Below are positions 57,201 to 61,383 of a stretch of 64,000 nt of DNA, piece after piece. How positions within the stretch are numbered: position 1 is the first letter of the stretch; each line of letters begins with the position of its first letter. Source of the DNA: Ypsolopha sequella (Eukaryota; Arthropoda; Insecta; Lepidoptera; Ypsolophidae); the NCBI GenBank assembly GCA_934047225.1, contig OW203992.1:1973501-2037500 (forward strand), in the 5' to 3' direction. The position numbers were made by a program, and so were the translations under genes. Under the pieces are notes generated by a model that saw nothing but the letters and a program-made list of their open reading frames with translations, was not told the origin of the DNA and did no database searches.

Positions 57201-57368
57201 TTGTTATATCCGCCAGGTTAGTTGACGCGAACTGCAAGTGCTCACCGATCTCAGCAGCCGTAGCGATGAGCTTGTCCGAGGAGCGGCTGATCAGCACCAG
57301 GTTCAGTCCCCGCCGCGCCAGCTCCACTGCGTACTGCTTGCCGATGCCGTCCGTGCTGCCGGTCACCG
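27158..57368 (-). CDS. Short-chain dehydrogenase/reductase, 17-beta-HSD12/HSDL1-like, five visible exons
   Basis: Exons 57246-57368, 37270-37380, 36903-37123, 29339-29566 and 27158-27268 join on the minus strand with matching phases and GT/AG borders, giving about 264 residues. The first visible exon starts inside the protein, so the N-terminus (usually a membrane anchor) lies elsewhere, probably beyond 64000. Visible SDR features in order are the NAD(P)-binding TGSTDGIG motif, an ADF motif, NNVG, an SSGS catalytic-Ser region, and YAATK (Tyr and Lys of the active site). The C-terminal part ([22 protein letters not shown]) matches the group that includes very-long-chain 3-oxoacyl-CoA reductase and HSDL1. 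A reductase of fatty-acid elongation or steroid-like substrates at the ER is likely. SSGS resembles HSDL1, but the Tyr is retained, so activity is plausible. Introns of 2.1, 7.3, 0.15 and 19.9 kb are filled with transposons. Confidence 0.85.
27291..27676 (+). repeat. 48-bp tandem satellite, eight near-identical copies
   Basis: The unit begins TTAATACATAGTCTCTAAGG and ends GTCTAGTACACATCATT; copies start every 48 bp from 27291 to 27627. No differences between copies were noticed. The array stops 22 bp from the splice acceptor of the last SDR exon. Confidence 0.95.
28268..28733. mobile_element. hAT-type non-autonomous element, 450 bp
   Basis: Terminal inverted repeats CAGGGGTCTCCAAA and TTTGGAGACCCCTG bound 28276-28725. 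They are flanked by an exact 8-bp target duplication, GGCTAAGT (28268-28275 and 28726-28733), as hAT elements make. The interior has no intact transposase; the 64-codon frame at 28411-28605 has no hAT motif. It lies in the last intron of the SDR gene. Confidence 0.9.
28876..28980. repeat. Fold-back element in the SDR intron
   Basis: CGGTCCGAAATAGAATTACA and its complement (TGTAATTCTATTTCGGACCG) flank a central part of about 50 bp. Confidence 0.75.
29339..29566 (-). CDS. SDR gene, fourth visible exon
   Basis: The exon has an acceptor GGCAG and donor GTGAAC and encodes 76 residues in phase 0. It carries the segment after the active-site YxxxK and the substrate-side motif [16 protein letters not shown] content is much higher than in the surrounding intron, which supports coding constraint. 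Confidence 0.85.
29567..30480. other. SDR intron sequence left of the LINE
   Basis: AT-rich intron with no exon or complete repeat recognised. Bases 29660-29830 read like an old dispersed repeat (GAACCGATTTTGAAAATTC, AAACCGTGGGCAAAAGGCTAG), a type common in insect genomes. Confidence 0.4.
30546..31417 (+). pseudogene. LINE ORF1 (nucleic-acid-binding protein), frameshifted
   Basis: The first part (30546-31232) starts with a predicted coiled coil ([20 protein letters not shown]), followed by a basic, Pro-rich middle. A frame change around 31205-31230 moves the reading to a second frame that continues through [20 protein letters not shown] to a stop at 31415-31417. The C-terminal part resembles the ORF1 end of insect Jockey/CR1-group LINEs. 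No zinc knuckle was seen. Confidence 0.65.
31372..31408 (+). other. Perfect 16-bp GC-rich hairpin at the end of LINE ORF1
   Basis: GTGGTCCTCGCCCCGC, a loop ATGAA, and GCGGGGCGAGGACCAC form an uninterrupted stem ending seven bases before the ORF1 stop. Confidence 0.9.
31640..34505 (+). pseudogene. LINE ORF2: endonuclease plus reverse transcriptase, broken
   Basis: The endonuclease starts at HQNTRSL, is cut at 31793, resumes in another frame at 31870 and carries the MGDFNIDCL and ISDHCAV motifs (metal and catalytic residues). A second frame change occurs near 32340-32367, and a TGA falls near 32594. The reverse transcriptase (32744-34414) has a PIFKGKG motif, a [11 protein letters not shown] motif (first Asp), [13 protein letters not shown] and YADDVA (catalytic Asp pair). 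A final stop near 34412 precedes a typical tail ([16 protein letters not shown]). At least two frameshifts and two stops were counted. Confidence 0.85.
34651..36790. other. SDR intron sequence right of the LINE
   Basis: AT-rich intron with a GT microsatellite at 34857-34878. The minus-strand frame 35297-35479 is treated separately. Nothing else was recognised. Confidence 0.4.
35297..35479 (-). pseudogene. Orphan exon-like fragment of unknown origin
   Basis: A 60-codon minus-strand frame rich in conserved-looking residues (Trp, Cys, Gly; [28 protein letters not shown]) ends at TAG. An in-frame TGA precedes its first Met, and no matching splice partner was found. It may be a C-terminal exon of another gene, a retrocopy piece or a transposon relic. 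Family not recognised. Confidence 0.3.
36806..36884 (-). other. tRNA-derived sequence in the SDR intron
   Basis: Read on the minus strand it has a D-arm-like TTTAGTGGTTCGAAAG, a possible anticodon region around CTACTAATC and a T-arm GCGGGTTCAAATCCCG. The acceptor ends do not pair well. It is 20 bp from the splice donor of the SDR exon 36903-37123 and is most likely a SINE piece. Confidence 0.4.
36903..37123 (-). CDS. SDR gene, third visible exon (active site)
   Basis: The exon has acceptor TTTCAG and donor GTGAAT and encodes 73 full codons after completing a split Val codon. It carries [10 protein letters not shown], the central dinucleotide-fold helix region, the SSGS stretch and the YAATK active-site motif. 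It is GC-rich against an AT-rich background. Confidence 0.9.
37270..37380 (-). CDS. SDR gene, second visible exon
   Basis: The exon has acceptor ATTCCAG and donor GTGAGT. It encodes [14 protein letters not shown] and the following helix to PLGIL, completing codons with both neighbours. The ADF motif (Asp contacting the adenine ring) is present. The intron to the next exon is only 146 bp, the one compact intron of this gene. Confidence 0.85.
37850..38325 (+). repeat. Dispersed repeat family, copy in the SDR intron
   Basis: It shares GTCGGTACAAATATCGGC, TCATATCAGCGCGCACTGC, TTGTATTTTAGTGCAAGAAC and TTTTCGGATGACGCTGG with 20628-21078, in the same order and spacing. Both copies end at GAGGCGCCTTAA. 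Confidence 0.75.
38872..38956 (+). repeat. Half copy of the 9876-10038 fold-back family
   Basis: GTCGATTCGATGTAATACGA, TTATTTGACTGGACTTAAAT and CTTTCTGTATCGAATAG match the left half of the complete element with some divergence. Confidence 0.6.
39884..40755 (+). repeat. 79-bp tandem satellite, left block (about 11 copies)
   Basis: The unit contains ACTATGTTTTCTGTAGTTGT, GACTGCAAAACGGTGCACTG, CTTTTTGATCTGCGTCTGAG and AGAGGTACAATAA. Two variant features (GTCTGTGAGAGG followed by GTAGTTTGTG) recur four units apart (40029/40061 and 40345/40378), a sign of a higher-order duplication. Open frames on the minus strand are by-products of the repeat. Confidence 0.95.
40756..41181 (+). repeat. 5-prime LTR of BEL/Pao element 1
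   Basis: It starts TGTTCACGCGCAGC and ends GCGGCTACA. The first 100 bp are very GC-rich (GCGCGC runs). Confidence 0.95.
41184..41200 (+). other. Candidate primer-binding site of element 1
   Basis: TGGCCCTTCGAACCGT begins two bases after the LTR. It is mostly complementary to the 3-prime end expected for tRNA-Tyr (TGG, one base, CCTTCGA acceptor half). A few mismatches make the assignment tentative. Confidence 0.4.
41201..42324 (+). other. Untranslated leader of element 1, with cytosine tracts
   Basis: No open frame is shared with gag. Repeated phrases (GAACCAGCCCCC near 41208 and 41309; CAGTCCATTTTC) and C-runs, including a run of C around 41486-41497, mark the first 300 bp. A short tandem TTTCGTTTTA block lies at 41650-41690. 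Packaging or dimerisation signals would be expected here. Confidence 0.55.
42325..43893 (+). CDS. gag: Gag of BEL/Pao element 1
   Basis: 522 residues. The N-terminal half is the alpha-helical capsid-like region typical of Pao Gag (DUF1759-type: [18 protein letters not shown], then [11 protein letters not shown]). The C-terminal third has three zinc knuckles: C-x2-C-x4-H-x4-C at residue 393, C-x2-C-x3-H-x4-C at 427 and a C-x2-C-x4-H-x4-H variant at 445. A Ser/Arg/His-rich tail follows. The product would form particles that package element RNA. It ends at UGA in the context CAG-UGA-CUA, and the downstream frame continues open into Pol. Confidence 0.95.
   Translation: MPSKSQAAMFREAVKAIVLLKEIGAAVEAGDRKTYSVADFTARYANIQSVKTKLENVYYEILDDEDLSDETEATYTKNFQSALSNYDAILVAFENLKVKSALPDKTQPLSPGTPVGVLPKIPIPEFHSNVEEWPSFIAVFRSLVSEMATVSDAVKLHYLLGALKGEAHDMVKHLYPTNENYPIAMEILTKRYDNRRVLIDRFVDIIMNLPHIHMRSDIRTSFLIPLISAQSALRNLDLPMKDSDYVFVFMVVRKLQGELRTLFERKYGSRATLPTLKNLIEFLEEHARCKENESSFLASQEAPSSSRLGPSERLAQLNKLLQPTRGTPRQPYQAHQEFRPIAPRQDNRSPRPIRQPFMAFETAPVYSARSSPSPTRRQDYSAQPSSPTGGMPCPYCRNRGHKLIACPGFNNQPVQGRWDFVNSRNRCRRCLGPHYENECRSTRACKECGRSDHHTSLHRHGAMSPTRSSAHLLPPSLREQPRQRSAHEPQYRSAHATQAYTSHSNSPTQSRSPSRSRVGSQQ
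43876..43901 (+). promoter_or_regulatory. Hairpin enclosing the gag stop codon (candidate readthrough element)
   Basis: GTAGGTAGTC, loop AACAGT, GACTACCTAC: a perfect 10-bp stem. The UGA (43891-43893) begins in the last loop base and runs into the 3-prime arm. UGA followed by CUA is a known leaky-stop context. Pol continues in the same frame directly after the stop. Confidence 0.6.
43894..48021 (+). CDS. pol: Pol of BEL/Pao element 1
   Basis: Open from the base after the gag stop; the first Met is at 44005 after a His/Ser-rich linker of 37 codons. Domains in order, numbered from that Met: aspartic protease with LLDCGS at 48-50 (Cys where Ser/Thr is usual); reverse transcriptase with catalytic FVDD (Asp 468, 469); RNase H ([11 protein letters not shown]); integrase with an H/C zinc region, TTDFAG (Asp 1023), SDCGTNY (Asp 1089) and a GALHE stretch (Glu 1141). 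The segment around the Glu ([13 protein letters not shown]) departs from the usual PHFGG-x-WEAAVKS pattern. The last eight codons lie inside the 3-prime LTR. Confidence 0.95.
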   Translation, partial: LPTITEHYEGEDDQHSAHSAHSSHIHSSHTHSVHFHSMTSTPTEDSCNSAQRVVNVTNTPILLPTVSLKIADVNGQFHSARALLDCGSMLTLCSQRMATILNLPLKHTSLKIAGVGNQHTQDSKASITIVCRPTHRDTPMITATAHILKNVTGYLPLEKVPDLAQLTGHPPIPLADREYHTPAPVDLILGSDVLGQVLDGTKVSLGPGKPIAFGTIFDFTLIGPFESLHTSPTNQVNSVHIVGSHTDSEHSTHDIHKSLERFWESEEPQTYKHTSPLEDQCEDIFRTTTTREPSGQYVVTLPFLHNAPTLGSTHAIALRRFLNLEKKLQANPPFRSKYVEFMSDYIKLGHMSLCHPNTFAHKSHFYIPHHGIFKPGSEKLRCVFEGSCKSSNGVNLNDCLHTGPALQQDIVDIIMSFRIYSQVFSTDIRMMFRNILIHPEQRRFQLILWRSSPDQPLLTYALNTVTYGLRSSPYHAIRTLLQLADDEGHRYPHAAQVLRKSIFVDDILSGADSVESAQSLQSELIELLALGGFQLSKWTSNSPQLLERFPDDQCDMPKDFDFSPDSNSIKVLGIQWIPQTDEFTYRISLPTHAQVTKRSILSTVASLYDPNGWVTPVIFRAKILLQKLWLLKIGWDEPISEEVHTEWQHISEDLPQLSNLRLPRHICKYKPTSTYSLHGFADASEAGFGAVIYLHERNTTGHVNVHLIIGKSKVAPIKTRLSIPKLELSAATLLSQLMTRVSAQLSAHIAIQTHTCWSDSTIVLAWLNTPPHRLQTFEANRVAKITATSTSNTWRHVPTNLNPADCASRGMSAQSLSLHDLWWSPSWLKEPTCTWPKMPPALGHHALPGLKPKKVPAHIAVPDIDLDLLTRYSSLDKLVGVTACIKRFIFNCRHSPDARRSGPLTASERRDALLHWVRSVQHNEFAEDINRIQTDKVCPVRLQRLSPFIKDGLLRVGGRLSHASIRYDAQHPLILPSVSPLVDLIIDHYHTIHCHPGADTLHAILRQQYWILSARRIIRHRVFKCIRCFRCRAQPKAPLMADLPVDRVTPQPVFSHVTTDFAGHFFVKSSTLRNAKLIKAYFCIFVCLATKAVHLEPVSALSTEAFFAALQRFISRRGTPVLIRSDCGTNYVGARNQLIEVQNFLRSNNDAITHKLANQHITWLLNPPKGPWFGALHEINVKSTKQLLYRVIGEQHLTFEEFSTLLARIEAVLNSRPLCPISSDPTDFEPLTAGHFIIGRPLTALPEQSFDDRPISALKRFQLIQALSQRFWTLWSRSYLHTLQTRSKWLSPSSPPQVGELVLIKEDDLPPLQWKLGRILRTIPGKDGVIRVVDLDTAHGNLRRPVFKIARLPLDSTQEESRPRPPQDVHAQHDV
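47997..48422 (+). repeat. 3-prime LTR of BEL/Pao element 1
   Basis: Identical in length to the 5-prime LTR and differing at one visible base (48038). The sequence just upstream is C-rich (GGCCCCGGCCCCCCCAGGA), not a normal polypurine tract. Confidence 0.95.
48423..48990 (+). repeat. 79-bp tandem satellite, right block (about 7 copies)
   Basis: Same unit as the left block; the two were one array before element 1 inserted. The array ends at 48987-48990 where the AATAAAC part runs into unrelated sequence. Confidence 0.95.
48991..49658. other. SDR intron sequence between the two BEL/Pao elements
   Basis: AT-rich intron with a short direct repeat (AAGAAACAAGTAGTGACAAA, 49417-49453). No exon recognised. 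Confidence 0.5.
49664..50436 (-). repeat. 3-prime LTR of BEL/Pao element 2
   Basis: On the minus strand it begins TGTTTGAAATAGCTCG and ends GCTGCGCGCACA. A G-rich purine tract (GGGACGGGGGGA, about 50438-50449 minus) lies directly upstream of it and can serve as polypurine tract. Confidence 0.95.
50469..54350 (-). CDS. pol: Pol of BEL/Pao element 2
   Basis: The frame is open from the base after the gag stop (54351-54353) to the stop at 50469, about 1,293 codons, with no Met near the start. Domains in order: aspartic protease (LLPTVSVRV strand, catalytic LDSGAQ near 54240), reverse transcriptase with YVDD (near 53020-53030), RNase H ([10 protein letters not shown]), and integrase with HSGCNA, C-x2-C, ATDIGG (Asp), SDNGTNY (Asp) and [12 protein letters not shown] (Glu). 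Catalytic residues follow the family norm. Absence of a start codon at the 5-prime end means Pol must be made as a Gag-Pol fusion. Confidence 0.95.
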   Translation of the reverse strand, partial: GFEVHPAETPETILLPTVSVRVWDPTGNSIIVRACLDSGAQGCIASAWLVNQLNLRIGPPPFPVYGVGNVEVTNRIGHTCVALSHVSTGTSKIEVPVIVLENILGDHPRVNLPPSIVGLTTGLVLADPAFHTPGPVDLLLGSNVLGQLCVGSWKVLQPGGLVMVPTIFGASFLGPILPVSTVSIEEDGLRIGSTLSDAVQKFWEVEEVPSTPRSNPEDDECERFYRNNTCRLSSGQFVTRLPFLANRPPLGDSRQMAERRLISMERRMKRDPELRKKYIEFMCEYEDLGHMSVSNLDYRSVEHYFLPHHAVLKSPGGKIRVVFDGSAPTTSGVSLNQCLHTGPKLHRDMGDILTGFRRHAIVFVADIRQMFRQTVIHRDDRRYQLILWRENPDDPMMVYELRVNTYGLRSSPFIAIRSLLELAKRERLRFPRASAILEEDVYVDDCCSGAASEEEALVLRDELIGLMKAGGYELRKWLSNSPRLLADLPEEHQQSPHIFQNPENPDMLAVLGVQYRPVPDIFTYCLDLQTPKSWSKRSVLSTVARTFDPNGWISPVIFWAKCFLQKLWAAQLSWDEPLHGELLLDWLEFVASLSAINRVSLPRRFLPSGGYRASLHGFCDASERGYAAVVYLRCEDAVGNVLISPVLAKSKVAPIRSRMTIPKLELSGATLLTRLLNHVVATLGRSVALTEVFAWTDSQIVLCWLRTPIHTLEVFVANRVSQIQASQIKLIWRHVPGEINPADCASRGCPAPEIIEHPLWWGPEWIKGPASTWPGSPISLDQPVIGLVSLAVVESEPAFDPDVLLNKYSSLDKLLNVTAWIKRWSHNVKNPQDKLSLPFISPDERQEALLGWIRVVQASSFESELKTLREGRAKLKGAIVRLNPFVDSKGLLRVGGRLRNAHLPYGVRHPFLLPKDGHFVRLLTLDRHLKNSHSGCNALLSILQREFWILSARRLVRGVIFRCMSCYRLKASTMQPLMGDLPADRVSESRPFATVATDIGGPFLVKASQLRNARSVKAYLCVFVCLATKATHLEVVSALTTEAFVAALSRFVSRRGLPTLIRSDNGTNYHGTDNYLKSVYKFLEDQKSNLGRALAHRGITWRFDPPVCPHWGGIFEAVIKSAKIHLRRVVGETILTFEELATVFAKVEAALNSRPLCPLSSDPNDLEALTPGHFLIGQPLAALPEYPWREVSGTRLSRFQLLQQLTQSFWNRWHLEYLHTLQQRVKWTDKMNPPKVGDLVLIKDANLPPLCWRRGRIVNLFPGSDGVPRVAEVLVGDSVIKRAVATLSRLPID
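54351..55907 (-). CDS. gag: Gag of BEL/Pao element 2
   Basis: 518 residues. It has the same plan as element 1: helical N-terminal region, a [15 protein letters not shown] motif of the Pao capsid-like domain, [13 protein letters not shown], then three zinc knuckles ([40 protein letters not shown]) and an Arg/Pro/Ser-rich tail. It ends at UAG in the context CGC-UAG-GGA, in frame with Pol. Confidence 0.95.
   Translation of the reverse strand: MPPKGDSFAAFSAALTAELRWFSSAVALSTRLDRTKALFARASEMAGRLKTVDAVYVAGLEFLNSSDADTMEEQRERLDADYAQIYDFADTIKEAVAEPPILVAENAGSRAHTVMSRLPTLDLPSFDGQLNCWLSYYGLFESLVDNHPDLLPAQKMAYLLGSLRGEALGIVQHLAVDGGSYETAKELLKRRYHNVRRLADAHVGKILSLPRVSRESALRTEIVNPVLVSLNALRRLDLPVDQWSFLLLHIVLAKLPADMRLRFERQYGGDSSTYLPLYSDLQTFLEDECRRVDTVGEYAPQDPQVTNRHERPLTRPQGPPVTRQPRPSYGAMQEEPLPCHHCKRSGHRMLNCPKFGALNVSLRRHIARDARRCYYCLERHFQWDCPQSRPCRQCGGAHNFILCQNRNQEGTGAHNNERQSPASDGRRTPDPPTQPRSQNRALTGGGRLSFTPRGDDFRVAENSTARRNLNPSSPRRVPHRPSPPSPAHVQDYRGDDRADEYPPLPNLGRDSSPYGHGR
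56126..56144 (-). other. Candidate primer-binding site of element 2
   Basis: On the minus strand, five bases after the 5-prime LTR, TGGTAGCAGAGCGTGGTT occurs. It matches the complement of an initiator tRNA-Met 3-prime end (AGCAGAG acceptor half) with about two mismatches. Confidence 0.5.
56149..56921 (-). repeat. 5-prime LTR of BEL/Pao element 2
   Basis: Same sequence as 49664-50436 with one noticed base change. The leader between it and gag is only 241 bp, against 1.1 kb in element 1. Confidence 0.95.
57083..57205 (-). pseudogene. Partial duplicate of the SDR NAD(P)-binding exon
   Basis: About 120 bp matching the 3-prime part of exon 57246-57368 plus its donor and the following AGTTGACGCGAACTGCAAGTG intron piece. 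It encodes [20 protein letters not shown] but lacks the TGSTDGIG motif and a good acceptor; the active copy has Arg where this has His (ISRSS against ISHSS). It lies just downstream of the true exon in gene direction. Probably a tandem duplication that made a pseudo-exon. Confidence 0.75.
57246..57368 (-). CDS. SDR gene, first visible exon (NAD(P)-binding)
   Basis: The exon has acceptor TATTACAG and donor GTGAGC and encodes [20 protein letters not shown] and the next strand to TAAEI. The Gly-rich motif binds the cofactor pyrophosphate. It opens with two bases of a split codon, so at least one upstream exon exists; none could be recognised between 57369 and 64000. Confidence 0.9.
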
Positions 57369-57424
57369 CTGTAATACGGCAGAATATGCAATAGGTCTAT
57401 TACTCGTGTATACTTATTCTATTC

Positions 57425-57868
57425 TTTTGACAGAAGGTACTATGTACCTTGCAAATTATTATAAAAAACAATTAGCTACTAAGTTAGCATGCATTTTAGA
57501 ATGTAGTGAATCTGTTACAAAGTGTGTAACAGGAAATTTTCCAATACCTGTTATAATTGATGGTATTTGTAATGTTAATTATTTTCATAATTTTGTCCCT
57601 ATTGACACGGTTAGTACAAGTACTAACAAAATTGTAAAAAATTCTCTTTTAGAATTGAAGACAATGGGAGAGCCGCCTGTATTGAAGCTGGTACATCAAA
57701 ACATACAAGGCGGCTTTCTCGCCAAAATACTTTCAATCGAGTTGTTCTTAGAGGAATCAAAAACAGATATTTTGTGTGTAACCGAACACCATCTTCATGA
57801 ACATAATATGCAGTTTAATGTTAATAATTTTAGTGTTCTTAGGTGCTACAATAGATTAAAAATACAAA
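57425..57868 (+). pseudogene. Truncated LINE fragment, start of an endonuclease domain
   Basis: An open frame runs from the repeat border to 57906. Its last third reads LKLVHQNIQGGFLAKILSIE, then ILCVTEHHL, the N-terminal endonuclease motif (Asn and Glu of the active site) of Jockey/CR1-group LINEs. The rest of the element is absent: a fold-back begins at about 57869. It is a different family from the LINE at 30481-34650. Confidence 0.65.
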
Positions 57869-58104
57869 ATCATCGTCCAAATTCATACTGGATGCTTGAT
57901 AAGTGATCAGTATCTTGGATCAGTAAAAATTTTTGCGAAATTCGTATAATGAAATTTCGGCTTTCCATATAAATTCAGTTCCAGTCCCGAGTGAATCACT
58001 ATGGGGAGTCGAAATTTCATTTTACGAATTTCACCAAAATTGTTATTGATGCATGATACTGATCACTTACCAAGCCACCAGTATGAATTTGGACGATGAT
58101 CAAA
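57869..58104. mobile_element. Fold-back element truncating the LINE fragment
   Basis: ATCATCGTCCAAATTCATAC at the left and GTATGAATTTGGACGATGAT at the right are exact complements. Further in, AAGTGATCAGTATC and a GAAATTTCG block pair again with the right half. Confidence 0.85.
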
Positions 58105-58479
58105 AAGTCACATTGTATATAATACACTTTTTACACGTCTTTAATATAATAAAAAGATATGTAATAAAATAATAAATGTACATGGACTAGATTAAAGGTG
58201 TATTTAATTTATGTAGCAATATATATATACGATTAAAATGATAGGTAAGATACATTTTATACAAGGTGAAATCCAATCAACTGCCCGAACCCACACCGGA
58301 GACCCGGCCAGGGACCAGGATCAAGGTTCAATGATCACCAACCAAGCCCCCAGCACGAATCCAGGCGGCCGACCAAATCACATCCTATATACTACATACT
58401 AATAGGTTACATATATAAATACATGCCTACCTCCGGCTCATATCCCCAAAATAATTTAAATAAAAAATTTGTTCAAAAA
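58105..58479. other. Intergenic or intronic DNA, no gene recognised
   Basis: AT-rich, with a GC-richer stretch at 58270-58380 (CCGAACCCACACCGGAGACC). If the SDR gene's missing 5-prime exon is in the window it should lie at or beyond here, but no candidate was seen. Confidence 0.4.
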
Positions 58480-59263
58480 CTAAAACCGAACTACTGTAAT
58501 ATCACGCTCTAAAAAGTATGAAACAAGAAAATATTCTCATCTGAAATTGTTATGTACGAGTACAAACGAATCAATATTTATCGTCTATTAAATAAACAAC
58601 TTACACGTGATACATTTCAATGTATCATAGTGATGTTCAGAGGATGGTCTTATGCTCAGAACATTTAAATAGTTAGAAAGGCCTTGGAGCTGTATGCGTA
58701 CCAGAACCTTTGTCGCCTCACACCCACAGGCACACACCTTGTCGTAATTGAAATACTATCAAAACTTTAATCCAAGTGGTTGTTCTTTCTACGCACAACA
58801 AATGACTTATATCGAAAACTTATCAAATGAAAAAACTACCATATCTCTGTGTAAAACGGTGTATTTTTCAAACAAACGATTTCATTTACGACGTTTTAGT
58901 TTTGATACCATGTGACCATTATAAACCTACCGGCTTTAGGTGGTTGATAACTTGACCGGAGCGGTATTGCGAACTTAATATTAAACACAGTCTGATTATA
59001 TGACGTGATGATTTATTGCTAGGGATGGGAACAGATGTATTTTCTTAACGTAAAACTTCGACTAACTTTTTTTATAATCAATCGAGAAACCAATTTGCTC
59101 TGAGACAATTTGTGTGTTGTTTTTTTTTCTATTTTTATTATCTTGTTTTACACATTTTAGTAAAATTGTTTTAACGTGTATTAGGTGTATATAAGGTGAT
59201 TTCATTGATATAGCCAAATTCATACTTAAAACTTTGTAAGTGATCAGTAATAATGATAATGTA

Positions 59264-59370
59264 TGGTCACGACATGAATCCCCGAGGGGGTATCAGAGGT
59301 ATTCCGAGTGTGAACTGTGAAATGCAAGTTACAGTCCACACTCGGTACAACCGCGTTTCACCGACGAATA
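59264..59370 (+). repeat. Small hairpin repeat related to 7672-7728
   Basis: ATTCCGAGTGTGAACTGTG and CAGTCCACACTCGGTAC form an imperfect stem. The motif CCGAGTGTG next to AGAGGTATTCC is shared with the minus strand near 7690. Confidence 0.45.
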
Positions 59371-59526
59371 TATTAAGATTTAACGTATTTTAAATTATAT
59401 TATGGTAGCTTCAAAATAATTGGATTTTTCATAAACACTCTTATGGAAAATCCCATTTCAAAGGAGAATGGGCGTTTTGGTCCATACCACCAATACACTT
59501 GTGTTAGGTGACATAAATAGGTGTTA

Positions 59527-60625
59527 TAATAACATTCGAGAAACCGTTAACAGTTACTCCAAAATCGATCGGGTAACTGTACAATCAAGGAGAAAAGTTT
59601 TCATATAAAATGTATGAGAAAATATTTAAAACCGTACAAGTGTGTGTTTATTTACTCTACGGTGTAATTCTAAGCTATGCATAAGTATAAATACTTATTT
59701 TTCAATATCTATCATATATTTGTACAGTCGAGAACAAAAGTTTTCGGGTGAAATGTATGAAAAAACATTTGAAAGTGTAAAAGTGTATTTTATTTACTCT
59801 ACAACGTAATTCTAAGCTATGCATATGTATGTCTAAAAAGTGTATAAGTGTCTGTTTATTTACTCTATATGGTAATTCTAAGCTATGCATATGATTAAAT
59901 ACTTATTTATCAACATATAAGAGGCATCTGCTACAGTCTTGACTGTCTTCCTTGGAAGTGTGGGTTTATTTACTCTTCAGTGTAACTCCAAGCTCTTTTT
60001 TTCTATATATTTTGTAAAAACCTTTGGTATATTATACCAACTCTGATACTGTAACTACTGTAAATATTTATTCAAGATATGCATACATAGCTTAGAATTA
60101 CCCTGTTGGATAATTAAACACACATTTATATACTTTTAAATATTTTAGCAAAATCTTTATTCCTCGACTATACAGATTCCCTATATCTTGATAAATAATC
60201 AATTGGACATGTGCATAGCTTAGAATTACCCTATAGATTAAATAATCACACATTTTTAAATATTTTATCCCAAAGCTTTTGACCTCGTTTGTACATTTTA
60301 CCCTATATATTTTGATAAATGTTTTCAGACATACATATACGTAGCTTAGAATTACATTGTAGAGTAATTAAAACACGCTTCAACACTTTTTATTTTTTTT
60401 TCATACTTTTCACACGAATACTTTTGTTCTCGACTGTACAAATATCTCATGTATTTTGAAAAATATATATTTATGCATAGCCAAGAATTACACCGTAGAG
60501 GAAATAAACGCACACTTATTCACTTTTAAATATTTTCTCATTCATTTTATATAAAAAAAAATTTCCTTGCTTGTACAGTTATCCGGTCGATTTTGGGGTA
60601 ACTGACAACGGTTTCTCGAATGTTA
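59527..60625. mobile_element. 1.1-kb fold-back element built from repeated ATGCATAGCTTAGAATTA units
   Basis: Ends AACATTCGAGAAACCGTTAA and its counterpart (ACGGTTTCTCGAATGTTAT) are inverted. Inside, the motif TAATTCTAAGCTATGCATA (left half) and TATGCATAGCTTAGAATTA-like forms (right half) recur about four times in each orientation together with TTTACTCTA/TAGAGTAA and a GTACAGTCGAGAACAAAAG block. The layout resembles foldback elements whose arms are themselves tandem repeats. Confidence 0.7.
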
Positions 60626-61383
60626 TAAAAGTTTTATCTTAAATCTTAATTTAAGAATATCGCTCAAGGAATAAAAAACGTCTATCGATTGTGTGACACC
60701 ACGATACGGCACAACACTAGCGAGCAAGTTTGACAAGTAGGGAGAGCATACATTACTTGTTTACTACATCTTAGCCAAAATTGTGAGCGTACATTGCCGG
60801 TAATGTATATTTTTGTTGTCACCATGAGTAAATTAGTTATTTATCTAAAATTCTCATATTATACAAAGTTTTTATAATTACAGGTGAAAGGAAATATCTC
60901 AATTTTTCCGGTTTGCTTTCTTATTCGTGATTCTGCAAGTAATTATTGCACAAGACGGCATTTCTCTTTAGATTAGGCAGAGCTGTTCACAGAGTCACGG
61001 TTCGCGTGCGACTATGGGCAGCGATCGCGTGTTTCGGTTTAAGTATTGATGTTCAACAGTAGTTGTGGCGCGCTTGACACGCCCACTTAGCCTTTCTATT
61101 TGATTTAAATGTTCTGTGGTCTTATGCCACCTACCCTAAAAAAACAATACATTCGTCAGCAATCATAAGCTTTAGGGCAAAGTGGCATATGACCACGGCG
61201 ATCCTCTGAACATCACTATGAATATTTAATAAATACATTGAAATGTATTACGTGTACGTTATTTATTTAATAGACGATAAATATTGATTCGTTTGTACAT
61301 AACAATTGCAGATGAGAATATTTTCTTGTTTCATACTTTTTAGGGCGTGATATTACAGTAGTCGGGTTTTAGTTTTTGAACTC

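Larger units (their letters stand above)
58480..61383. mobile_element. 2.9-kb inverted-repeat element with long terminal arms
   Basis: The left arm (58480-58690) and right arm (61090-61383) are inverted copies: GTTCAAAAACTAAAACCGAA and TTCGGTTTT-type ends, then TATGAAACAAGAAAATATTC, AATCAATATTTATCGTCTAT, GTATCATAGTGATGTTCAGA and their complements. No transposase frame lies between. The interior contains another inverted-repeat element (59527-60625). Confidence 0.75.
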
